Source: DATKGL01 sp035510455 (GTDB taxonomy: Bacteria > Patescibacteriota > Saccharimonadia > Saccharimonadales > UBA4665). Taken from it: a stretch of 19,412 bases of DNA. Under the pieces are notes generated by a model. It worked only from the letters and a program-made list of their open reading frames with translations, was not told the origin of the DNA and ran no database searches. The stretch's first letter is position 1. Every line of letters begins with the position of its first letter. Shown here piece by piece: positions 7,787 through 14,647 of this stretch. Location: assembly GCA_035510455.1 (NCBI GenBank), contig DATKHB010000008.1, positions 1 through 19,412 on the forward strand, given 5' to 3'. Both the position numbers and the translations under genes were made by a program.

Positions 7787-8545
7787 ATGAAACAGATTAT
7801 ATCAGTGATAAATCAAAAAGGTGGGGTAGGTAAAACCACTACCAGTGTTAATCTGGCCGCCGGCCTGGCTAGAGATGGCCATAGCACCTTGTTAGTCGAT
7901 TTTGATCCTCAAGGGAACGCCTCTAGTGGCTTCGGTATCCCACCAGAAGGTTCTTTAACTAGTTATGATGTTATCCTGGAGCCGGCTAATCTAGACAATG
8001 CTGTACGAGAGACAAACATCAATAAATTATATTTATTACCAGCCAACGGGGCACTAGCGGCCGCAGAAGTAGAAACAGCTAGCATACAGGGCAGGGAGGC
8101 ACTACTAAAAAATGCCCTAGCAGGCGCCAACTACGAATTTGTTTTGATTGACTGTCCACCATCGGTCGGCATGCTAACACTCAATGCTTTAGTAGCCGCA
8201 ACTAGCCTTATAATACCAGTACAGGCTGAGTACTATGCCCTGGAAGGGCTGGGTCAATTGCTGAACATCGTACAAAGAATTCGCGAGACCGTTAACCCTA
8301 ACTTGGAGCTAATGGGTATGTTACTTACTATGTATGATAAGCGTACCACCTTAGCTGATCAAGTGTCGTCTGAGCTTCATTCTCACTTTGGTGATAAAAT
8401 GTTCAAGACCGTCATACCGAGAAATGTTCGCCTAGCCGAAGCTCCGAGTTTCGGCAAAACCATTTTCGAACATGACAAATGGTCAAAAGGCGCAAGAGCC
8501 TATAAACAGCTCTCTAAGGAGGTTGAAAGTCGTGTCGGCAGCTAA
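7787..8545 (+). CDS. parA: Chromosome partitioning ATPase ParA (Soj type)
   Basis: 252 residues, the normal length for chromosomal ParA. The deviant Walker A motif KGGVGKTT is at 11-18 with the signature Lys11, DFDPQG (Walker A') at 38-43, and Walker B FVLIDCPPS at 118-126. ParA binds DNA non-specifically as an ATP dimer and is released by ParB, moving the replication-origin region to the daughter cell. The start ATG has no clear Shine-Dalgarno sequence. The 3' end overlaps parB by 14 bases, so the pair is translationally coupled. There is no N-terminal DNA-binding extension of the plasmid P1/F type, which favours a chromosomal system. Confidence 0.95.
   Translation: MKQIISVINQKGGVGKTTTSVNLAAGLARDGHSTLLVDFDPQGNASSGFGIPPEGSLTSYDVILEPANLDNAVRETNINKLYLLPANGALAAAEVETASIQGREALLKNALAGANYEFVLIDCPPSVGMLTLNALVAATSLIIPVQAEYYALEGLGQLLNIVQRIRETVNPNLELMGMLLTMYDKRTTLADQVSSELHSHFGDKMFKTVIPRNVRLAEAPSFGKTIFEHDKWSKGARAYKQLSKEVESRVGS
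8516..8522 (+). promoter_or_regulatory. Shine-Dalgarno sequence AAGGAGG that sets the parB start
   Basis: AAGGAGG lies inside the end of parA, 9 bases before the GTG at 8532. This supports GTG 8532 over the ATG at 8472, which would give a 74-base overlap. Confidence 0.75.
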
Positions 8546-9431
8546 ATCATCACGGAACACCGGTCTGGGCAGAGCTTTTGATACACTTTTGCCATCTGAT
8601 TTTGATAAATCGCTGCTGTTGGATCCGAATGAAAAGGTCCAAAAAGTGGCGATTGACCTGCTAGAGGCCAACAAAAATCAGCCAAGACGCAATTTTGATA
8701 AGGAATCATTAAAAGAACTATCGCAATCTATAAAACAGCACGGCATACTCCAGCCCTTAATAGTTACTAGGGTAAAAGGCAAAGATAATTACATGATAAT
8801 AGCTGGTGAAAGGCGTTGGCGAGCTGCCAAAGAAGCCGGTCTTACCAGTTTGCCGGCAATAGTCAGATCAGCAAAAACGCTTGAACAGCTGGAGATTGCT
8901 CTAGTTGAAAATGTCCAGCGGGTTGATCTGTCACCATTGGAGCAAGCCTCATCTATTAATAAGTTACACCAGCAGTTTAATTTGACCATCAATATTATTG
9001 CCAAACGACTTGGCAAGGCCACCTCAACGATTAATAACACAGCCCGTCTTATTCAGCTACCAGAGTCGGCCCAAACGGCCTTAAGAGAAAACAAGATTAC
9101 CGAGGGGCACGCCCGATCTATCTTGGCCCTTAAGGGGCATATATCTAAGCAACAGGAACTGCTTGAATCGATAATTAGAAATCATTGGTCGGTCAGACAG
9201 GCTGAAAGGTTCGTAACGCTCTTTAAATCCGGCGAGCCCAATACTGATACCAAAGACATAAAAAAGCGGATGAGGACCGAGACTCCGCAAACCAAAAAAC
9301 TCAGCAGCCAGCTGTCTACACCAGTGAAGATTCGATTAACGGCTCACGGCGGAAAATTGGAAATTGACTTTAAATCGCCCGAAGATCTGGGCCGTATACT
9401 TAAAAACTTGCTTGGATCAAAAAGTAAATAA
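8532..9431 (+). CDS. parB: Chromosome partitioning protein ParB (Spo0J type)
   Basis: 299 residues from GTG 8532. The start was chosen for its Shine-Dalgarno sequence and for giving the usual KSSRNTGLGRAFD beginning. The box N.NQPRRNFD is at 48-56, the CTP-binding GERRWRAAK at 92-100 and ENVQR.DLSPLEQA at 126-139. The helix-turn-helix region is at about 152-175 and the C-terminal dimerisation segment at about 264-297. ParB loads on parS sites, slides as a CTP clamp and stimulates ParA. No good parS match was found in the window. The stop is one base from the lepB stop on the other strand, with a 20-bp palindrome across the junction. Confidence 0.95.
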   Translation: MSAAKSSRNTGLGRAFDTLLPSDFDKSLLLDPNEKVQKVAIDLLEANKNQPRRNFDKESLKELSQSIKQHGILQPLIVTRVKGKDNYMIIAGERRWRAAKEAGLTSLPAIVRSAKTLEQLEIALVENVQRVDLSPLEQASSINKLHQQFNLTINIIAKRLGKATSTINNTARLIQLPESAQTALRENKITEGHARSILALKGHISKQQELLESIIRNHWSVRQAERFVTLFKSGEPNTDTKDIKKRMRTETPQTKKLSSQLSTPVKIRLTAHGGKLEIDFKSPEDLGRILKNLLGSKSK

Positions 9432-9449
9432 TCTAAAACGTTTTAGATT
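9430..9449. repeat. Perfect 20-bp palindrome between parB and lepB
   Basis: AATCTAAAACGTTTTAGATT is its own reverse complement. It spans the last two bases of the parB stop and the last codons of lepB (Ser-Lys-Thr-Phe-stop). As RNA it would fold into an A/U-rich stem without a following U-run, so it is a weak terminator candidate. A protein-binding site is the alternative. Confidence 0.55.
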
Positions 9450-10137
9450 GGCTGACAGGTGTTATCTTAGCCACCAGCTGTCCGATAATGTTCTTGACAG
9501 GTACCGTACCAAACACTCTCGAATCTAAAGAATCGCCACGGTTATCGCCACACACGAACACCTGATCTTTAGGTATTACTATATTTATGTTGCCGGAAGT
9601 GTAACCGATTACTGTACCGTAGGGCAGTGTCTTGTCTGGGTCAAAGCCTTTGGGGTGGGCCTTGTTATAAATAGTGACAACACCGTTTTTGATCACTAGA
9701 TGATCACCCGGTAGACCGATTACTCGCTTGACTAACTGGTTAGTGCCTTCGTCGGCTAGATTATACAAATTATTCTCTTGAAATATGATTATGTCGCCGC
9801 GCTTCGGTATATAAGGATGTCCAGTGATTCGCGACCAGGTTCTAGCTAATTTTAGGACGATTAATCGGTTGCCGTTATGCAGGGTAGGCTGCATGCTTGG
9901 TCCATCGACTTGATATTGCTGGAAAACATACAGAGTTAGAATTATGGCGATCGCTGGGGCTAACAGAATAATTAAGATCGTTGAAATAATATTCCGAAGA
10001 TGATGGCGTCTGTCGGCAGACCACGGGGCTCTCTTGTTTTTGTGCAGTTTCGTCTTTAACGGAGAACTACTTTGCGAGCTTGAACTATCTTCTGATTCTG
10101 AGGCTTCAGCATCAGATTTTTTGGGACGATTAGGCAT
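9433..10137 (-). CDS. lepB: Signal peptidase I
   Basis: 234 residues. A long cytoplasmic N-terminus, Ser-rich and acidic (8-25) then basic (28-48), precedes one membrane segment (about 50-71). The catalytic Ser81 is in GPSMQPT, the general base Lys137 in QLVKRVIGLPGD, and box E, CGDNRGDSLDSR, is at 196-207. All the conserved boxes of the S26A family are present. The enzyme removes signal peptides on the outer face of the membrane, so it would serve secreted proteins such as the surface proteins of this window; a prepilin would instead need a prepilin peptidase. It faces parB tail to tail and is divergent from the 10243 gene. The start ATG follows a TATAAT by 11 bases with no Shine-Dalgarno sequence. 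Confidence 0.95.
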   Translation of the reverse strand: MPNRPKKSDAEASESEDSSSSQSSSPLKTKLHKNKRAPWSADRRHHLRNIISTILIILLAPAIAIILTLYVFQQYQVDGPSMQPTLHNGNRLIVLKLARTWSRITGHPYIPKRGDIIIFQENNLYNLADEGTNQLVKRVIGLPGDHLVIKNGVVTIYNKAHPKGFDPDKTLPYGTVIGYTSGNINIVIPKDQVFVCGDNRGDSLDSRVFGTVPVKNIIGQLVAKITPVSQSKTF

Positions 10138-10148
10138 GTCAACTGAGC

Positions 10149-10154
10149 ATTATA
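10149..10154 (-). promoter_or_regulatory. -10 box TATAAT of lepB
   Basis: A perfect TATAAT on the minus strand, 11 bases before the lepB ATG. The expected transcript has a leader of about 5 bases. Confidence 0.55.
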
Positions 10155-10222
10155 CGTTATTTTTGGAAATCTGCCCACCGAATAATAAATTTGGCTTAGT
10201 GCGCTCATTTTGACTAAATTTT

Positions 10223-10231
10223 TGGTATAAT
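10223..10231 (+). promoter_or_regulatory. Extended -10 box TGGTATAAT of the 10243 operon
   Basis: TGGTATAAT ends 11 bases before the ATG at 10243. The same 9-mer stands upstream of typA. A TTGACT at 10210 is only 10 bases upstream of TATAAT, too close for a normal -35, so the TG extension probably substitutes for it. Confidence 0.6.
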
Positions 10232-10242
10232 AAGGCCTACCA

Positions 10243-10992
10243 ATGAGGGCATTTGTACTTAAATTAAAACCGGCAAACGGCTATTCGGGTATTGTCCACC
10301 AGGCACTAGTCAGCCTGCTGCCAGTGATTGTATTTGTGCTAGTAAGACTTAATTTCTTTCAGCTGGCTTTGGCCATAATAGTGTTAAGTAAGTGGCGTAT
10401 GTTTGCAGTGAAACCACGCTATTGGCCAGCCAATATAAGAGCTAACGGTATTGATATAATCGTTGGCTTTTCAATAGTGTTATTTATGACACACAGTTCT
10501 ACTAGTCTGCTACAGCTAATGTGGGCTCTGATTTATGTAGCTTGGCTAGTCGCTATTAAGCCGATCACCAATGTTCTTGGGACTTCTTTCCAGGCCATGA
10601 TCGGTCAGTTATTCGGATTGATGGCGCTATTTTTGGAGTGGCCAGCAGCTCCGCTTTACGGCTTGGTGGCCGGAGCAGGAGTTATTTGTTACGCCTCAGC
10701 CCGTCATTTCTTCGATAGCTATGATGAGCCTTACAGCAGATTACTTTCCTATACTTGGGCATATTTTGGGGCCGCTCTTACTTGGTTACTCGGGCACTGG
10801 TTGCTATTTTACGGATTAGTGGCCCAACCAACACTTATACTGACCGTTATTGGCTATGGACTAGCGGTCCTTTACTATTTTGATCATACCGATAGGCTTT
10901 CTAAATTGATGCAGAGGCAGTTTATCTTTGTAATGTTGGCAATAATTATTATTGTTTTATCGCTATCTAACTGGAGCGACAAGATAACCTGA
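10243..10992 (+). CDS. Polytopic membrane protein of unknown function
   Basis: 249 residues, mostly hydrophobic. About seven or eight membrane helices can be drawn (roughly 22-50, 68-85, 88-106, 113-133, 135-152, 168-190, 193-211 and 224-243). Short charged loops lie between them, including SARHFFDSYDEPYSR (about 152-166). No transporter or enzyme motif is recognisable. The gene is 11 bases upstream of the HtrA-type protease gene on the same strand, so the two form an operon. A role in envelope biology is the most that context allows. The transcript begins about 5 bases before the ATG if the extended -10 box is used. Confidence 0.7.
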   Translation: MRAFVLKLKPANGYSGIVHQALVSLLPVIVFVLVRLNFFQLALAIIVLSKWRMFAVKPRYWPANIRANGIDIIVGFSIVLFMTHSSTSLLQLMWALIYVAWLVAIKPITNVLGTSFQAMIGQLFGLMALFLEWPAAPLYGLVAGAGVICYASARHFFDSYDEPYSRLLSYTWAYFGAALTWLLGHWLLFYGLVAQPTLILTVIGYGLAVLYYFDHTDRLSKLMQRQFIFVMLAIIIIVLSLSNWSDKIT

Positions 10993-11003
10993 ACGGAGTA
11001 ACA

Positions 11004-12329
11004 ATGGCGGAAGAAATTTCTGATAAACACGAATTAAATCATGAACAAATGCCCAAACGCGACCAGTGGAGTGAGACTCATAGCGGCCAGCTAACTTCTT
11101 TCAGTCTTCCACCAGATGTTCTAAGCGGCAAGCATCGTAGGCGATTCGGTCCTGCCAAACTACTATCCGTGATTCTCGTCTTGATTTGTCTTCTAGCTGG
11201 CTTTTTTGGCGGTTGGTTTGAGGCTGATCATTCTACTAAAGCCGGCGTTAGCAATTTAACATCCGGCGCTGCTAAAGAAATTATTGTTAACCAAGGACAG
11301 GCTATTAGCGATATTGCCTCCAACGTTGGACAAAGTGTTGTTTCGGTATTAGCGACCCAATCTACAGCATCAACTCCAGGTACAACTAGTCTCTTCGGGA
11401 ACGGTGGGTTTACCACTAATCCGGCCCCAACGACCGAATCTCAAGATGCCGGTACGGGGATTATTATTTCTTCCGAAGGACTAATAATTACCAATCGGCA
11501 CGTAGTACCAGCGGGAACAACTAGCGTCAGTATAACGTTGGCTGATGGCACGCAGTACAACAACGTTCAAGTTGTCGGGAGGACTAGCGCAAATGATAGT
11601 TTGGACATAGCTTTTCTTAAAATAACTAATCTTAATGGCCGAAAGCTTGTCCCGGCTACTCTTGGTGACTCTAGCGCAATGCAGGTCGGCGACCCGGTGG
11701 TGGCTATCGGGAACGCTCTTGGTCAGTTTCAAAACACTGTAACTTCAGGGATTATTTCTGGTTATGGCCGAAGTGTCGAAGCCAGTGATAGCACCGGAGC
11801 CACCAGCGAAGATCTAGATGACCTGATTCAGACTGACGCAGCCATCAATGAAGGCAATTCGGGTGGTCCGTTAACGAACTTAAACGGACAGGTGATTGGT
11901 ATTAATGTGGCAGTAGCCAGCGATGCTCAAAATATCGGATTTTCCATCCCCATTAATGATGTGACTGGGTTGATAAAAAGTGTTGAACAGACCGGTAAAC
12001 TGGAGCAGCCTTATCTTGGAATTGAATATGTACCTCTATCTACAGCCGTTGCCCAGCAATACAACCTGAAAATTGATAACGGTGCCTATATTCCGTCTTC
12101 AAGTGCGATTGGGACATCCAGTATCATTGCTGGCGGACCGGCTGCCAACGCCGGTCTTAAGGAGGGTGATATTATCACCAAAGTTAACGGCGTATCAGTT
12201 AACCAGACTACTAGTTTAACTTCGATCCTGGATAAACTGAGCGTTGGCCAAAAGATAACCCTAACGGTTGTCCGAAACAGCAAGACGTTTTCGATCAAGG
12301 CAACTTTAGGTAGTGCTCCAACTGGCTAG
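11004..12329 (+). CDS. htrA: HtrA/DegP-type serine protease with PDZ domain
   Basis: 441 residues: a cytoplasmic N-terminus, a membrane anchor (about 52-71), a low-complexity linker (about 115-148), a trypsin-like domain and one C-terminal PDZ domain (about 336-435). The catalytic triad is His166 (ITNRHVV), Asp201 (NDSLDIAFLKI) and Ser286 (NEGNSGGPL). The PDZ domain carries GPAANAGLKEGDIITKVNG. The family degrades or refolds damaged proteins on the outer side of the membrane. GGAG at 10995-10998 is a good Shine-Dalgarno 5 bases before the ATG, and the upstream membrane protein ends 11 bases before. The TAG stop shares its bases with the prmC stop on the other strand. Confidence 0.92.
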   Translation: MAEEISDKHELNHEQMPKRDQWSETHSGQLTSFSLPPDVLSGKHRRRFGPAKLLSVILVLICLLAGFFGGWFEADHSTKAGVSNLTSGAAKEIIVNQGQAISDIASNVGQSVVSVLATQSTASTPGTTSLFGNGGFTTNPAPTTESQDAGTGIIISSEGLIITNRHVVPAGTTSVSITLADGTQYNNVQVVGRTSANDSLDIAFLKITNLNGRKLVPATLGDSSAMQVGDPVVAIGNALGQFQNTVTSGIISGYGRSVEASDSTGATSEDLDDLIQTDAAINEGNSGGPLTNLNGQVIGINVAVASDAQNIGFSIPINDVTGLIKSVEQTGKLEQPYLGIEYVPLSTAVAQQYNLKIDNGAYIPSSSAIGTSSIIAGGPAANAGLKEGDIITKVNGVSVNQTTSLTSILDKLSVGQKITLTVVRNSKTFSIKATLGSAPTG

Positions 12330-13153
12330 AAGCTCTTAAAAGACTGAATAAAATCATCAGTTTTAATTAACTTATAACCTAATTTTTTGGCAATTTCTTT
12401 TAGTTCTTGATGCTGGTTTGGCAGCGATTCAGTCAAGACGTACTTTGGAGACTCGTTGAGAGCGTGCAACTGCTTAAATAAACGTCTATAAAGACTTAGA
12501 CCATCGGGTCCGCCGAAGATAGCGTGCTTAGGTTCATTCATGGCGTCTTTATTGATAGTGTGTGTATTGGGAACGTAGGGTAGGTTGGCCAATATAAGAT
12601 CATAAGAGTAATCCACATCCTTTAACAGGTCGTTAAGGTAGTATTTGGCTTTAGCCCCAAGAAATTCGGCGTTCTCTTTTGAGGTGGCTATACAGACCTT
12701 GTCTATGTCGTATAGGTCGATCTTAATATTTGGCAATTCTAGAGTTAGCGTAATTCCAAGACACCCCGATCCGCAGCCAATATCAGCAACGCGCGATGAT
12801 TTAGTAAGCAGTGTTAGCTGTTTGGCCAAGTCGATCATAGTTTCGCTTTCTGGGCGCGGCACCAAAGTGTGGTTGTTGACAATAAATTCTCGGCCGTAAA
12901 AATATGATTTACCTCTTATGTAAGCCAAAGGGATATGCTTTTTTCGAAGTTCAATTTGCGAATTAAGTTTAACGAACTGTTGATTGGTCAGGTGGGTATC
13001 ATCGTGAGCCAAAATGTGAGCTCTAGTTTCACCAAGATTATCTTCAAGTAGAATCAAACAATCAAGTCGGCTCGTTGGATCGCCGGATTTGTTTAAGTCT
13101 TTAGTTGCGGACTTTAGCCAATCACTGGCTAGTGTTTTGGGCTTCGTATTCAT
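12326..13153 (-). CDS. prmC: Peptide chain release factor glutamine methyltransferase PrmC
   Basis: 275 residues from ATG 13153 (MNTKPKTLASDW). A GTG at 13189 is in frame but would deepen the overlap with prfA to 68 bases; from 13153 the overlap is 32. An N-terminal helical substrate-binding domain (about 1-85) is followed by an AdoMet-dependent methyltransferase domain with PRPESE (99-104), DIGCGSG (124-130, AdoMet binding) and NLPY (190-193). The usual catalytic motif is NPPY, so Leu replaces the first Pro while the key Asn and Tyr stay. The enzyme methylates the Gln of the GGQ loop of release factors. Overlap with the gene for its substrate supports the call. It is convergent with htrA. 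Confidence 0.9.
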   Translation of the reverse strand: MNTKPKTLASDWLKSATKDLNKSGDPTSRLDCLILLEDNLGETRAHILAHDDTHLTNQQFVKLNSQIELRKKHIPLAYIRGKSYFYGREFIVNNHTLVPRPESETMIDLAKQLTLLTKSSRVADIGCGSGCLGITLTLELPNIKIDLYDIDKVCIATSKENAEFLGAKAKYYLNDLLKDVDYSYDLILANLPYVPNTHTINKDAMNEPKHAIFGGPDGLSLYRRLFKQLHALNESPKYVLTESLPNQHQELKEIAKKLGYKLIKTDDFIQSFKSF

Positions 13154-14183
13154 AGGCTTGAAGTCGTTCAACAATATCATCAATCTCACCGTTCATAGCT
13201 GATTGGATATTGCTTCGAGAGTAATTTATTCGGTGATCCGTAATGCGGTCTTGAGGGAAATTGTAGGTACGGATTTTTTCAGATCGATCACCCGATCCTA
13301 TAAGGTTTTTTCGCTTGTTGCTTAATTCTTTTTGCTCACTCTCAATCTTTATGGCTAGCAACCTGGATCTTAGGACATTCATGGCCTTATCTTTGTTCTT
13401 TAGTTGAGATTTCTCGTCTTGGCAAGTTACTACGATTCCAGTAGGCAAATGAGTAATACGCACTGCCGAATCAGTGGTATTTACGCTCTGCCCGCCGTGA
13501 CCACTCGATCTGAAAACATCGACACGTATATCTTTGGGATCAATTTCTATATCTGTTTCCTCGGCTTCCGGGAGAACCGCTACAGTTACGGTTGAGGTAT
13601 GAACTCTGCCTTGTGATTCGGTTGTCGGGATGCGCTGGACGCGGTGAACGCCGGCCTCAAACTTAAGTTGCTTATAGATAGAACTGCCTTTAACTTCAAA
13701 GATTATCTCCTTAAAACCGCCGACATCATTTGGGTTCTCGCTGATCATGCCAATTTTGTAGCCGTGTCTTTCGGCCCACCTAAAATACATGCGATATAAC
13801 TCAGCAGCAAACAAACTAGCTTCATCACCGCCAGCCGCTGCCCTGATTTCCATGACCGCATCACGTGCATCGTTAGGGTCTTTATATATCAGGAATTCAT
13901 TAAGTTTTCTATTAACTTGGTCGATCATTTCATCTAGTCCAGACAATTCTTTTTTAGCTAGGTCAGTCAGCTCTTCATCTTCATTATTATTAATTAGCTG
14001 TTGGGTTCCAGATCTATCGGTCAGTAGTCTGTTTCGCTCGTCGAAAAGTTTAACGACCAAATCTAGCTCCTGGTGTCTTTTGGCCAGAGCAGGGTAGCCC
14101 TTTTTGGTGAAAATATCGGGACCTTTTAATTTATCATCTAATTCAGATAATTCTTGGCGGATAAGTTTTTCTTGTTCTTCCAT
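13122..14183 (-). CDS. prfA: Peptide chain release factor 1
   Basis: 353 residues, near the usual 355-360. A helical N-terminal domain (1-105) is followed by the codon-recognition region with RIPTTESQGRVHTS (184-197). The tripeptide PTT fits the P-x-T form of RF1, read as UAA/UAG specificity, whereas RF2 would show SPF. The catalytic GGQ loop is SSGHGGQSVNTTDS (226-239, GGQ at 230-232). The C-terminal tail has FPQDRITDHRI. The factor releases the finished peptide on the ribosome. AAGGTG at 14192-14197 gives a Shine-Dalgarno 8 bases from the ATG. A strong hairpin separates it from rpmE, so it may have its own promoter; TTTATT, 17 bases, then CATAAT at 14198-14203 is a weak candidate. Confidence 0.95.
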   Translation of the reverse strand: MEEQEKLIRQELSELDDKLKGPDIFTKKGYPALAKRHQELDLVVKLFDERNRLLTDRSGTQQLINNNEDEELTDLAKKELSGLDEMIDQVNRKLNEFLIYKDPNDARDAVMEIRAAAGGDEASLFAAELYRMYFRWAERHGYKIGMISENPNDVGGFKEIIFEVKGSSIYKQLKFEAGVHRVQRIPTTESQGRVHTSTVTVAVLPEAEETDIEIDPKDIRVDVFRSSGHGGQSVNTTDSAVRITHLPTGIVVTCQDEKSQLKNKDKAMNVLRSRLLAIKIESEQKELSNKRKNLIGSGDRSEKIRTYNFPQDRITDHRINYSRSNIQSAMNGEIDDIVERLQAYEYEAQNTSQ

Positions 14184-14205
14184 GACTGATACACCTTATT
14201 ATGAC

Positions 14206-14242
14206 AAAGACGGCCTGTTTAATAAAACCGAGCCGTCTTTTT
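14206..14242. terminator. Strong hairpin between rpmE and prfA
   Basis: AAAGACGGC (14206-14214) pairs perfectly with GCCGTCTTT (14232-14240). Inside, GTTT (14217-14220) pairs with AAAC (14225-14228) around an AATA loop. Read on the minus strand (downstream of rpmE) only three T follow the stem. On the plus strand the run is five T. It probably terminates or attenuates rpmE transcripts. Confidence 0.6.
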
Positions 14243-14252
14243 GGGATTTTTG

Positions 14253-14594
14253 TTACTTACTTTTAGAGTCAGTATCTTTAGGTTCAGATTTTTTTGGGGC
14301 TTGACGCTTTTTGGCCGCAGCAGATACGAGCTTTTCGCGAGCTGCCTTACCGGCCGCTGCCCGAGCCTTAAATTTATCAACTCGTCCTTCAATGTCCAGA
14401 ACTCTTTCTTCGCCCGTAAAGAATGGGTGAGAAGAACTAGTAATGTGAACTTTTGCCAAAGGATACTCTTTACCGTCTTCCCAAACGATAGTTTCTTCAG
14501 TCTCGATTGTTGATCGAGTCAAGAAAGCCTGACTATTATTCAAGTCTTGGAACACGACTGGTCGATAATTTGATGGGTGTAGGCCTTTTTTCAT
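14253..14594 (-). CDS. rpmE: Ribosomal protein bL31, cysteine-free form with basic tail
   Basis: 113 residues. Residues 1-75 match bL31: MKKGLHPSNYRPVVF at the start and SSSHPFFTGEERVLDIEGRVDKF at 53-75. There is no cysteine, so it is the zinc-free (C-) form, closer to type B (RpmE2) in its central part. A tail of about 38 residues (76-113), rich in Ala and Lys then Ser/Lys/Asp, goes beyond the usual 80-90 residues and is probably disordered and RNA-contacting. The protein bridges the two ribosomal subunits. Its promoter is the best in the window (TTGACC, 17 bases, TATAGT). Confidence 0.92.
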   Translation of the reverse strand: MKKGLHPSNYRPVVFQDLNNSQAFLTRSTIETEETIVWEDGKEYPLAKVHITSSSHPFFTGEERVLDIEGRVDKFKARAAAGKAAREKLVSAAAKKRQAPKKSEPKDTDSKSK

Positions 14595-14606
14595 AATGTC
14601 CGTGTA

Positions 14607-14635
14607 ACTATACGCCTCTGTTGAGTGGAGGTCAA
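14607..14635 (-). promoter_or_regulatory. Promoter of rpmE
   Basis: On the minus strand TTGACC (14635-14630), a 17-base spacer and TATAGT (14612-14607) precede the ATG by 12 bases. The expected leader is about 5-6 bases, so the mRNA would be almost leaderless. Confidence 0.7.
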
Positions 14636-14647
14636 GACGTCAACAAT

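Noticed and set aside
8472..8531. ATG at 8472 as the parB start
   Set aside because: It would overlap parA by 74 bases and add residues that merely shadow the parA end; GTG 8532 has a textbook Shine-Dalgarno site.
10210..10215. TTGACT as a -35 element for the 10243 gene
   Set aside because: It is only 10 bases from TATAAT; a normal spacer is 16-18 bases.
13154..13189. GTG at 13189 as the prmC start
   Set aside because: It deepens the overlap with prfA and adds residues not expected in PrmC; the ATG at 13153 gives a normal N-terminus.
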